This document shows positions 53,643 through 64,000 of a DNA stretch of 64,000 nucleotides, one piece after another (the first letter of the stretch is position 1; every line of letters begins with the position of its first letter). Made by a program: the position numbers and the translations under genes. The notes beneath the pieces are model-generated. The model did no database searches and was not told the origin of the DNA. It was given only the letters and a program-made list of their open reading frames with translations. Source of the stretch: Phallusia mammillata (Eukaryota; Chordata; Ascidiacea; Phlebobranchia; Ascidiidae); NCBI GenBank assembly GCA_003260075.1, contig QLIY01000871.1, forward strand, positions 1,129 to 65,128, read 5' to 3'.

Positions 53643-56600
53643 ATGCTGGTAAAATTGGCTGCGTTTATTTGTGCCATGTTTATGGCGTACACCTTATCCC
53701 TTGTAGCTGTTTCTACGCCGCACTGGTTCGGACATACCGAGGCAAATGAGGTTGGACTTTTATTTTCACAAGGTAAGAGACTATTTGTAAGAGCATCTAG
53801 CCAATAAAGAAGTGGTTTTTACCTTTTGCATGCCGCGACCCGTTTCAGCAACCAAATCTAACTTAAAAAAATCCCGTATTTTTTATAATCAGTAGAATAA
53901 ACTCTCACTTTGGGCAACGAGAAAAGGTCTAAGCTTGCTTGTCCCTTAGGTTTTTGCACATAAATTATCCTGTTACAACACACTGACACGCTTCACCTAC
54001 TATAAGTGGTGAAATGTTTTGACGTTCGTTTGCCCACGTGGTGCTGTTGCATAGTGACGTAATAAAGCGTTTGTTTTGTGTTGTAGTGGTCACATTGGAA
54101 CACAAAATAAGTTTAAATCCAATAGTTGGCCTGTTTTATTGGTTTTGGACGTTTTCAGTTTCTGATTGCTGACAAACATTTAGCTTTTTGTTTCTTATCG
54201 AATAGAGGTGGCAATCCACAAGTTAAAAACCACTGCAATACATAAAAAGCTGCGGAGAGTGCACACTGTTTCGCCATTCATTTTTAAAGATCTTTACAAG
54301 CCAAGCAAAGTGCTAAAGCAGAGGTTTTCAACCGATGACTATTTGGGTCCACACTTCACAGGACGTTCATAATTAGTAATAAACTGGAATTAGTTGCATA
54401 TTTATTGATTGAATATTCCGTACGAAAAAATCTTGTTTAATTTATAAAGTTATTGGCCATGTATTGTTAGCAGTCAGTTGTTTGATATCACAGATTCTAA
54501 ACAGGAATATATTTGAAGCCAATATTCTTGTTGTGGATGGATGCTTTCTTTGTCCTTACTTAACAATGGGATGGTCCACGATATTCATTTAATTGAACTG
54601 GTGGTCCATGACCTGAAACGAGTTGAAAAACGCCGTGCTAAAGAAAACAAGCAGTGTATAGCGAAGGCACTTTGAGCGTGTGATATAAAAGCCCCCCCCC
54701 CGTGCTAAAGAAAACAAGCAGTGTATAGCGAAGGCACTTTGAGCGTGTGCTGCGCAGAAAAAAATGCGATATAAAAGAAACAAACTTGGAGGAAGTTAGA
54801 GCGCAAACTCTAAGTTACTATGCGATGCGTTTGGTCACGTGGTAGTGATTGTAACATCACAATGACTTTCTACCTACAACAAACAACGTTTAAAAATTTC
54901 AAAAGTTATCATTTTTCTGTCACACGAAAGTTCATTTTTCTGTCACATGAAAGGTGTTGTGTTTTGGCTTGTGGTTACCAACATTCAGAGCGGACATGAG
55001 ATAAAGATTTGAAAAGATCGATAGGTGGCGCAGAGCAATGTAGCCCATTCAAAAGAATAAAAAACAGTTACCCAAGCCTGCTCTGTCTCACTACTTTCTC
55101 TTTGGGCTACATACACGTAGTAACACAATTTCGTTTGACGTGTTTTCATTTTTTTTACGGGGTTCGAACCCAGGACACTCCCGGGGACGAATCCCGATCA
55201 GGTTTTTTATGTCTGTATATGGGTCAGGCACGCCAGGCCCTTCGGCCAAGTTCCTGCGCCTCGTTTGACGTGTGTCGGACACCAACGACAAAACAATGCT
55301 TTTGCGACACCTAGAGGCCAGCCAATAAGCTGTTTTTGAAATGCTGCATTCAGACTAAGACTTCTCCATTTCGTTATGTTTTATTTTCTTGGACTTGTCT
55401 CATTTCTTGTACTAAATTTGTTAACATTCACATAACTAAATAACTAATTTAGCATCCGTAATGCAAAAAAGTCTCAAGTCTCCGAAAAAGTTTCTTTAAA
55501 TTCAAAAATGAAGTCAGATTTTATGCACCGGTAGGTGGCCCAATTTTACAAATTTTGTTCAGGCTCTCGATTAAAATCGGGTACTTCCCCCCCCCCACGA
55601 ATCCCGATCAGGTTTTTTATGTCTGTATATGGGTCAGGCACGCCAGGCCCTTCGGCCAAGTTCCTGCGCCTCGTTTGACGTGTGTCGGACACCAACGACA
55701 AAACAATGCTTTTGCGACACCTAGAGGCCAGCCAATAAGCTGTCCCCCCCCCCCTTTTCAAAAATGGGGTCGCAGAGGAAGAAAGTTTGAGAAGCCCTGC
55801 TTTAGGACACCTTTTCATATTTTTTATTGCAGACACTTATTGCGCAACGTATATAGGCGACTAAAATGTTTGCCCCCCCCCCTTTCATATTTTTTATTGC
55901 AGACACTTATTGCGCAACGTATATAGGCGAATAAAATGTTTGTCTATGTCAGGGATCTTGTCTATGTCGGGAACTTGGCCGAACGGTCTGGCGCGCCTGA
56001 CCCATGTACAGACACACAAACTGATCGGGATTCGTCCCCGGGAGAGTCCTGGGTTCGAACCCCGTTAAAAAAAAAATCGGGTACTTATAAAAGCTACCGT
56101 GAAGACGTAACTTCTTGGATTTCAGCAAAACTTTTAATTCCCTTGTGAATTAACCATGTAACTCTTATTTTTGGAACTGACCTTGATGATGATTTGTTAA
56201 ATTGTTTACTGTTATGAGCGCGGTTTGTCATATACCGTAGTAAGTATGGAGGAACTTTGCCCACGCAGTGCTTGTTTATTTCATTTTTTAAGTCGGTTAA
56301 AACCTCAGAATATGGAAGTGCATTGAAGAATAATGAACTTGCGACCTCCAATGTAAAGTGGGCGGGCCTTTAGCCCATCTTGTCACGTTTTTGATTGTTT
56401 CTATTTTTATTCTCCTTCGTCTTTCCGTTTTTGTGTCTTATACGTATATATTTCAATAATATATTGAAAAAAATCTGGTACTTAGGGGCACAGGATTTTG
56501 GTCGAATCGTCTAGCACGCCTGACCCATATACAGACACAAAAAATCCTGATCGGGATTCGTCCATGGGAGTGTGCTGGGTTCAAACCCCGTGAAAAAAAA

Positions 56601-59600
56601 CGGGTACTTAGGGCAGGAACTTGACCGAATGGTCCAGCGCGCTTGACCCCAAAAATGAAATAAAAAAATGAGTTTACTGTCAAAACATGCCCGATGGGAA
56701 CCTTAATTCGGACGATAAAATATCCTATTTCTAGTTTGAATCGACGAATTAAAAATTGCCGAAAATGATTTTTTTACTGACAAAGTATTTTATTGCTTGG
56801 CATGGGACCATTAATAAATTATAACCTGTTACAAATCAATAAAGCAATAAAACATGATCTTAACCAGCAATTTCTAGCTGCGATGATTACATTCATACTG
56901 GGATCAGCCATGAAGCGTCTGCACTCATTCATAAACTATAGTACGCCAGGCCCATTGCAGGCGTTATACCGAATTAANTCTTACACCAGGCCAGTAAAAA
57001 TTTCTAAGAATGCGGTCTAGCGTTTTCTTTATACCCATATGGCCACCCATCATGGAGTCATGAGCTACCTCCATTATCTTGCATCGATAAGCCATAGGAA
57101 CCATCAGCTGTTGAATTGGCTTTCCATAGTTGAACTTAGGATGCCAGAACTCTCTGTACAGGAGGTTCCCCTTTCGAACAAACTTCACATGGCAGGCTAG
57201 ATTTTTTCTAGTCTGTGGCATGCCATATGGGAATGCTTGGCAGAGCGGCTTGCTTCAGCAATTTCTAGTAGATCTTATTGTGTGTGTTTTTTTACTTTTT
57301 TATTTTCTTTTAACAGGTAGAAGTCATTTCCAGCGCGCAACTGCCGCATTTATGGTGTTAGCAATCCTGGGCAAGTCTGGTGTTCTATGGTGCATAGCTG
57401 TTTATCTCTCAGACAAGAAAATCAGCTGTCTGAAAGCGGCGGTTTATTTGGCTATCGGAACAAGTAGGTCCAATGTTGTTTTCGATCTACTAAGATGAAC
57501 ATAAATTCATAACTGGGATCAGCTCGTAATCCTACATTTGCAGACTAGCGATATCGGCACAATCATACATACATTTTAGTACACCAGGCCTTTTGAAGGC
57601 GTTATACCGAATCAACTAGGCACCAAGCATTTCTACCAATGGCAGAGCAGAGTTTAAAGCGGGTCCAAAATTCGAGCTCGGACCAGGCCCGATTTTGGTC
57701 CGCACTCGAAAATATAAGCTCGAACCCGAATGTATTAGGTTTGGGTCCGAAAGTTTGATTGACAGGCCTATTATGAGAAAAACTTCTATAGTTGACAATG
57801 GTTTTATCTTGTATAGTTGACAATGTTTTTTCGGGTTGAAATGTCAAAATACAGTTGTCCTTAGTCGCAATAACTTTTTTGTACTTGTGAATAATCATCT
57901 AAGCGGGTCCGAATATAGGGCCTAAACACGTCCAAAACTGAAAGATGCAGCCCCACACCCCACATTCTTTAAACCAAATCCAAAAATGCCAAAAAGTTAA
58001 GGAATGACACTAGAACAAATAAACTGAGAATGGAAAGCATTTTCCAAGTTACGAAATCCGTCAATGAATTCAATGGAATATATATATTTCGCCTAATGGC
58101 ATCATCAGTTCCTATAAAAACCACAAATAAAGTTGTAGTTGCATTAGCGTTTGTGGGATTCAGCCAGTTCGCACCGGTTCTATATAACCGTCTCATGAAA
58201 TTTTAGGAGATTAGAGAACCGTTTAGCATTACCGGTTACTGTCAATCAACATTTTGTAACAAAACTGGCTGAAATAAAAAATGACTGTGATTGAACCGAC
58301 TGACCAAAACTATGAATCTTACCACTGCATATCAGCACTGATGATGACAGCAATGATTTTTGAAGCGTCTGCCCCCCCCCCCAAATAAAAAATGACTGTG
58401 ATTGAACCGACTGACCAAAACTATGAATCTCACCACTGCTTATCAGCACTGATGATGACAACAATGATTTTTGAAGCGTCTGCAAAATGTATTCTGTATG
58501 TACAGAAGTCCTTTTTATGATTAAACTTATAAGCAGTTTCGATACAAAAAATAACATATTTACATTCTCTATGTTGCCTTAGGTGTTAGTTTAGCTGTTG
58601 GAGGGACAATCCAAATATTTGAAGCTGAAAACTTTCATATCGGTCAATACCTTCATTGGAGTTTTTACCTTTCGTGGCTGGCGTGTGCTCTGAACGTCAT
58701 TGCTGTGATCATTGGATTTAACGCTTACGGTAGGCAAAATTGCAAGCAATAAGTTTTTTTTTTGCCTGAGTGTTATTGTAGATCTATTTTTGAATTTGGG
58801 TATTTTAGATTGTATTTAAATAATAATCAAATGTGAAACCGTGAAAGGGCTTGTGTACATACAAATATTTGGTTGCAATTGCTTTTGTTAACTTTGGGAC
58901 AGTAAGGCTCTATTTAATTCATTTGACTATTCCTTTGGGCGTATAAAGCTTGTTGATTCTATTTGTGATGTCTGTGTTCGATGTTTAAAATTGATTAGGG
59001 CATATATTTTTTGAGGAACTTTAACTACTTCCTTAAATGTGAAAGATTTGAAAACGATACTTAATTTGAATCAAAGGACTAATGGTAAATGGTAGCATAA
59101 AAAACAGCCTTAAACGTGTAAATAAAGAACAACGTTTCGTTAAACGGAATTATTATTATATATAAAAACGGAATTATCACTATAGCCTAAAAAAATAAAT
59201 ACTGATTTATCATGACGGTACTAAATACTCATGTTGCCGCTTGTACTCGCGTGTTACTGCATGATACCACATGTTACCGTATGCGTATAGTATACCGCAT
59301 GCGACCGCATGTTATTGTAAGGTAGGAAGTTGTAAAGAACTTGAATATGCTTTTGCGAAAATTATAATTTTGCGGACTTTTAAAGGCGCTGATGGTTAGA
59401 GCTATTCGGGTTAGGTGAGGGTTTGTAACTGAACTGGTATTATAATCTGGTCTATTTTACCCTTGTTGGGGCTTGTACTTTAACATTTCACACAACATGC
59501 AGTATTCTGAACGGTATACCAAGCGGCATCATGCGGCAACATACGGCATTTAGTACCACTCATTTAATACGGGTTTTATTATTCACTGATAAAAGTATAA

Positions 59601-59692
59601 AACTATTACGACCCATAATCTTGTTTTATTTTTCGATTGCAGGCGAGGAAAAAGATATGTGGGAGGAAACGAAAACACCAACAAAATGTTAA
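53643..59692 (+). CDS. claudin/PMP22-like four-helix membrane protein 3
   Basis: Exons 53643-53772, 57317-57463, 58583-58729, 59643-59692, all introns phase 1. The product is about 157 residues. Exon 1: MLVKLAAFICAMFMAYTLSL, then STPHWF, the conserved Pro-x-Trp of the family's first loop. Exon 2: ATAAFMVLAILGKSGVLWC and a loop ending YLAIGTS, very like YSALATS of gene 2. Exon 3: helices 3-4 (LHWSFYLSWLACALNVIAVI). Exon 4: acidic tail GEEKDMWEETKTPTKC. Intron 1 (3.5 kb) is packed with SINE A copies, C runs and a retroelement fragment. Confidence 0.85.
54319..54635. mobile_element. hAT MITE with 8-bp TSD, intron 1 of gene 3
   Basis: The left end CAGAGGTTTTCAACC and right end GAGTTGAAAAACGCCG are imperfect inverted repeats. 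TGCTAAAG flanks both ends (54311-54318, 54636-54643). The right flank is then duplicated after ten C (54692-54701). Confidence 0.82.
55150..55262 (-). mobile_element. SINE family A copy
   Basis: Minus strand: AACTTGGCCGAAGGGCCTGG, then ACCCATATACAGACATAAAA, CGGGATTCGTCCCCGGG, B box GGGTTCGAACCCC, A tail. The copy at 55597-55677 is the same SINE printed twice around C runs at 55587-55596 and 55744-55754. Confidence 0.8.
55587..55935. repeat. three duplicated blocks at C runs
   Basis: C runs at 55587-55596, 55744-55754 and 55873-55882 are each flanked by repeated sequence. 55597-55743 repeats 55184-55331, and 55883-55936 repeats 55817-55872. This is the assembly pattern described for the whole window. 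Confidence 0.85.
55965..56079 (+). mobile_element. SINE family A, best full-length copy
   Basis: It begins GGGAACTTGGCCGAACGGTC (A-box region, tRNA-Leu/Ser-like), continues CGCGCCTGACCCATGTACAG, CGGGATTCGTCCCCGGG, and the B box CTGGGTTCGAACCCC, then a poly-A tail. About 115 bp. Confidence 0.85.
56486..56650 (+). mobile_element. SINE family A copy plus head fragment
   Basis: 56486-56600 is a copy with a changed A box and B box GGGTTCAAACCCC. 56612-56650 holds only a second head (GGCAGGAACTTGACCGAATG), giving a tandem start. Confidence 0.75.
56891..56980. mobile_element. SINE family B fragment ending at a single N
   Basis: 'actgggatcagccatgaagcg', 'tatagtacgccaggcccattg', ending 'ataccgaatta' at an N (56978), directly before the retroelement fragment. 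The N may be a scaffold or contig join. Confidence 0.6.
56979..57221 (-). pseudogene. Ty3/gypsy-type integrase zinc-finger fragment
   Basis: The minus-strand frame contains VPMAYRCKIMEVAHDSMMGG, then HMGIKKTLDRILRNFYWPG. This is the H2C2 integrase-finger region of Ty3/gypsy elements (His-x4-His seen as HDSMMGGH, plus FYWPG). The two cysteines and the catalytic core would lie past the N and are absent. It is a 5'- and 3'-truncated fossil inside intron 1 of claudin-like gene 3. Confidence 0.8.
57505..57650 (+). mobile_element. SINE family B copy
   Basis: 'taactgggatcagctcg', 'tagtacaccaggccttttgaagg', 'ataccgaatcaactagg', 'aagcatttctaccaatgg'. It starts about 25 bp after the exon 2 donor of gene 3. 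Confidence 0.7.
58263..58490. repeat. duplication around an 11-C run
   Basis: 58275-58371 and 58383-58482 are nearly identical, separated by C at 58372-58382, in intron 2 of claudin-like gene 3. Confidence 0.85.
59217..59557. mobile_element. MITE-like element with GGTACTAAAT inverted ends
   Basis: The left end reads GGTACTAAATACTCATGTTG and the right end, in reverse complement, GGTACTAAATGCCGTATGTT; both continue to GCCGC. The interior has repeated 'ccgcatg' and 'gttaccgtatg' motifs. No clear target copy. It lies in intron 3 of gene 3. Superfamily unknown. Confidence 0.65.
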
Positions 59693-59916
59693 AAAACACT
59701 TTGATATTTTGGCGTGACCAATTCAAAGAGAATCCCTTTAAAACTCAAACAACTTAAACGCCGACCATTTGTGATGATGATGTATTTGCACCATAACTGT
59801 TTTGTTAGCATTTTGTTTTTTTTTGGAAAAAATGTTTTGTTTATTTTGTTTTGATTCAAAAACAATGTATGTCCAATGTAAAATTTTTTTATCGTTCTGC
59901 TAACATGCTTATTTTC

Positions 59917-59974
<58 letters not shown>

Positions 59975-60247
59975 TTGGTTCCTTATCAGGCATGGTAGAT
60001 GTATATTATTTGACCCGTAACTTTTTTTGTGAGGTGTTATGTTTATTGACATTTTCTGCTGATTCCAACAAGTATTTTTAACAACTCTTATTGAGCTTTA
60101 CGTTTATAACATGAATATGGCTTCGTGCTATTTATCCCCTTAGCGCCACTGACATACCAATTTAAACCAGAAAAAAAGAAGAAAAAAAAACTGAGTGATG
60201 GCGAAACGAGCATATAATCCTTTACCCCAGCCCTGTCTAACGGCTAG

Positions 60248-60329
<82 letters not shown>

Positions 60330-61560
60330 ACCGTAATTTTTCGATCGTGCCAGTGCAAACGTTTTCCATTGTGAGTGATGAGAGACGTGCATTTTGGGCA
60401 GGAACTTGGCTGAATAGCCTGGCGCACCTGACCCACCAGACATAAAAAAATCTTGATCGGGAATGTCCTGGGTTGGAACCCCGTGAAAACAAAAGAAAAA
60501 AGAGACGTGTATTTGTGGTTGATACGTTATGATAAACAGGCGTGGTTGATGTTATCATGTTTATAAAAGCTTTATGCTGTTGAATAAAGATCGCAACTAC
60601 AGAACAAAGCCATGTAGAGTGTAAAGGCACGATGCAGATGTTACACTAAATTGTTGCTTGTTTTGGTTTATTATACGTTAGGACATGTTCCGTTCTTTAA
60701 AAGTCGTAAATCAGGCCAGGCTTCAAACTTACATTTATACTATACAAGCCTGATTCTACGAGTCTTTAAACTTTACCATCACTGCATCTTTATGTACCCC
60801 TGGAGAATGTAGTTAAATCTAAAATTACACTGGCTTAATTTATGAAGTAATTTTGCCAATATTTGAAATCGAGTTCTAGTAATCGGGTTCGGGTCTCCTT
60901 GCAAATCTGTACAGGTGCATGACAATCCTTATTTACCAAAAAGCAATGAGACATCCAGGAGTTATAAACATGTTTTTAAATATTGCTTAGCCGGCATAAT
61001 ACACCTAAAAAACAAACTTTTTGTTGTTGTTCCGCGACTTAAACTTTGGTAGCACTGGTTTAAAAGACGCGGATTCATTTAATTAAAAACAGTCCGTTTT
61101 TGTCGATACAATTGAAAATTATTTTGAAGAGTTATCACTAAGTTGCTTTCTCCATTTCCAGAGCGTTTATAAATTCAATTTGAACCGTTTATATGTGACA
61201 AACGTCATTTTCGTTTCAAATTGGTAAAAAATCTTTTGTCACAAGATGACGCAGTCGAGTATATTTTTGAATGTTTAGCATAAAACACCACATTTTAAGA
61301 ATGACTTGACTAATGGTAACGAAATTACTTGGCTTAGTGTCTTGTAATTCGTTCGTTTCCAGCTACTTGTCGCATAGAAATGATATGGAAACCATGCAAA
61401 CCATAAATCGTATTTCGTACAGTCTTATCTCACTTTGGCTTTGAAATGCTCTCTTAATTTCTGGTTGCCCCGCACGTGATATTATTAGTAATTTTCTCAT
61501 GTTAAGGTTTTTTGTCTTTTTGAGACAAAATAAGTCAATTAGTAGTTAAAAACCCCACCT
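59693..61560. other. 3' flank of claudin-like gene 3 with two long C runs
   Basis: It holds C runs 59918-59972 (55) and 60248-60329 (82), a SINE A copy (60395-60492) and an AATAAA at 60583-60588 that might serve gene 3. No gene seen. Confidence 0.5.
60395..60492 (+). mobile_element. SINE family A copy, internally shortened
   Basis: GGCAGGAACTTGGCTGAATA, then CTGACCCACCAGACATAAAA, then TGTCCTGGGTTGGAACCCC and an A-rich tail. It lacks about 14 bp before the B box. Confidence 0.75.
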
Positions 61561-61689
61561 TGTGGTATATAGAAACGCTATAACATCTACTTGACTCGTG
61601 TAGGGTCTTTACAGGTATTTTCTATATTAGGTTTTCTAGCATTAATATCTGTTTCAACAACGATTTTAAACTGGTGTATTTTTGTGGAT

Positions 61690-61800
61690 ATTAGTAGTAC
61701 AGGCCACTCGAAGGTTACATCAAACTTAACCGCTCCCCAAGCATTCCCGCATGGTAATAGAAATTTAGCACGTGGTGGGATTCGAACCATCGACAAGCGC
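61690..61800 (-). mobile_element. SINE family B fragment
   Basis: On the minus strand 61795-61770 reads ATGGTTCGAATCCCACC (B box), followed by the body end GCGGGAATGCTTGGGG. It is truncated. Confidence 0.6.
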
Positions 61801-62479
61801 CTATATCTACGGATGCTAAAGTTGCTTTTAGTGATTTGGCGAAAAACATACACAAACAATTGCTTGTTTCAACCAATATAATAAAACGAATTTTCACAAA
61901 ACAACATAATTAGTAAATTGGCATTATTTTACGGCTGTGTTTAAATGATTTGAAGTATAGTTCTAGAGCATATTCCTGCCTGTAATTGGATGTTTACTTC
62001 TAGGCTTGTACAGTCATTGTACTAGTAGTTTGACTTTTCTGTGCAAATAAAGTTATTTATCCATCTATAACTGCATGATGTATGCTAGGCTTTTGTACTG
62101 TATACTTTCGCGGTTGGTGTGTGCATATTTTGTGCCGTACAGTTTGCGTACTAAACCACCTTTTATATAACTTAGGCCTACTTGACGAGTACAAAACTCG
62201 CGAGTTGTGAATGACATATTGAAGTAACTTTTCAAGCTCTCCAAACCCGACCCAAACCTTACCCTTTTGTAACAAACTCCGAATTAGGGCCAAAGCATGT
62301 TAAAACTGTGATACAAATAAAGTCGAGGGTGAATTCAGGCCTGAATCAAGGCCGTTTCATTTCAATTTATGCACGAAAACCGTTTCTTGCTCATATATTT
62401 TTACAGTCCGAATTCGGTCTGAAATGTAGCACCGATACCAAAGGTTAAAAAGGTCCGAATTAAGTATGTTTTTCAAACT

Positions 62480-63335
62480 TAAACCCGGTCCTAAAATAGC
62501 CTGAATTTGGTTCAGTTGTGGTATAATTAATGCCAAAGTCTAAAGTGAGGCCAAGCAACAAAACCTACATATAGCGCGTTCAGTTACGAAGACCCTTGGT
62601 ACTGTTTACCGCTCCACAACGTCTCAATGCTGCACAGGTATTTCCGGCTAGGCGAATGGTTCTGTGTCGCTTTGTTTTCTTTCACCAAGCGAAATAAACT
62701 CAACTCAAACCAAACCCATTCGTTTTAAACCTTATACCGAATCCAGACCTCTGTGTTTCAGCTCAGGAAATGAATTAAGTAGGGTATGTGTTAACAGCTG
62801 ACAACTAATTGGTAGGCAAACATTAAGTTAACCAAGAATAGATCCGATTGTCTAAAGTGTCAAACTATACTCCTAATACCTGACACCACTAAAACATCAC
62901 CAAGCCGGATATAGCTGCAAAAGGTGGATGACACATTTGAATGATGGTTAAAAGCGCTGCAGCCCCCCCCCCCTGACATAACTTGCAAGACGAATGTCTT
63001 TTAAAGCGACAAAATGCAAAATTTTTGTTTACAATAAAAACTGCTGGATGAGCAATACTTGCTCTTATTAATGCAAGTTTGAAACCCGGTCCTAAAATAG
63101 CCCGAATTTGGTTCAGTTGTGGTATAATTGATGCCAAAGTCTAAAGTGAGGCCAAGCAATGTACCTACATATAGCGCGTTTAGTCACGTTCGTGCCCTTT
63201 GTATACTGTTTAGCGCTCGCACAACGGTTCAATGCTGCGCAGCTATTTCCGGCTCGGCGAATGCTTCAGTGCAACTGTGTCGCTTTTGTTTTCTTTCACC
63301 AAGCGAAACAAAATCAACTCAAACCAAACTCATTC

Positions 63336-63419
<84 letters not shown>

Positions 63420-63620
63420 TTATACCGAATCCAGACCTCTGTATTTTAGCTCAGGAAATGAATTAAGTAAGGTATGTGTTGACAGCTGTTAACTAATTGG
63501 TAAGCAAGCATTTTAACCCAAGGATTGTACAAATGTTCCTAGTATCTGACACCACTGAAACATCACCAAGCCGAATATAGCTGCGAAATGTGGATGGCAC
63601 AGTTAGTGGATGATGACCAA
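62480..63620. repeat. diverged tandem copy (probable second haplotype)
   Basis: 62480-62962 and 63080-63630 align at roughly 90% (shared 'ggtcctaaaatagcc', 'aagtctaaagtgaggccaagcaa', 'gacaccact.aaacatcaccaagcc'). Between them is an 11-C run (62963-62973). In the second copy the stretch that reads 'tttaaacc' in the first is replaced by 82 C (63338-63419). Confidence 0.85.
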
Positions 63621-63661
63621 AAGCGCTGCAGCTACAGTGCAGTACAAAGTGTTATGTATAA

Positions 63662-64000
63662 CAGTGCTCTTCAACCTTTTTAGTCGCACGGAACCCAAGG
63701 TGTTTTGTCAAAATTTGCGGAACCCACAAAAAAAAAAAATTTAATAAATATAAAATACCCGTGAGCTACATCAAAGAAAAAAACATGCATTTTTACCTTA
63801 CACACCTAAAGTTGACTTCAATTAAACAATTCACTGAAACGCATTGCCACGTTACTTGTAACGGTCGTTTCTACATTTATATCGCAATTTTGCCGGTGTA
63901 TCAAGGCTGTGTTTATTACGTCACAATTGATCAATGGTGCAACAAAGTTAACTAGAGGCAAACGTAAGTATTAGGAGAATAAAGTAGACAAGCGTTGCTA
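63662..64000. mobile_element. left end of a hAT element, right end not in the window
   Basis: CAGTGCTCTTCAACCTTTTT at 63662 is the same terminus as the element at 15066. The matching right end was not found before the window stops. Confidence 0.6.

Noticed and set aside
60140..60630. Frames with poly-glycine or poly-proline (also 45.9, 59.85 and 63.1-63.5 kb)
   Set aside because: They are translations of the long C/G runs, which I judge to be filled gaps.

Overview
This is a eukaryotic, almost certainly metazoan, draft-assembly window. It is AT-rich, its genes are split by introns of a few hundred bases to several kb with clean GT-AG borders, and it is full of hAT-type MITEs and tRNA-derived SINEs. 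The gene content (a CUB/ZP-domain membrane protein, a SUEL-lectin adhesion GPCR, and small claudin/PMP22-like four-helix proteins) fits an invertebrate deuterostome. A tunicate is my best guess, but nothing here proves the taxon. Local near-duplicates differing by several percent suggest a polymorphic diploid whose two haplotypes were partly left side by side.

Layout. About 2.5-11.1 kb (minus strand): a CUB-CUB-ZP gene whose exons I could join in phase from a signal-peptide-like exon to a basic cleavage site. A hAT MITE with perfect 8-bp target duplications sits inside one of its coding exons. 11.1-18.9 kb: repeats only, including two copies of a long hAT-like element and a 328-N gap. 18.98-23.08 kb (plus): adhesion GPCR with signal peptide, SUEL lectin, GAIN/GPS and seven helices; one in-frame stop lies just before the GPS. 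27.3-33.7 kb (minus), 47.7-49.9 kb (plus) and 53.6-59.7 kb (plus): three paralogous four-helix claudin-like genes with the same intron phases.

35.67-42.77 kb is the most exciting part: an apparently complete DNA transposon of about 7.1 kb with long terminal inverted repeats, arrays of inverted subterminal repeats, a candidate 9-bp target duplication, and a broken set of reading frames. These encode C2H2 fingers, SWIM-type zinc-binding motifs, a Cys-rich transposase-like core, a SAP-like segment and a Ulp1-type cysteine protease. A PHD finger plus a SprT-like metalloprotease lie in the middle. I know of no description of this exact combination.

Assembly caution. At about twenty places a run of roughly 10-13 G (before 39.6 kb) or C (after 46 kb) separates two nearly identical flanks or replaces ordinary sequence, and five runs are 55-84 long. 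I read these as gap placeholders filled with poly-G and not as biology. Several frameshifts and duplicated exons should be judged with this in mind.
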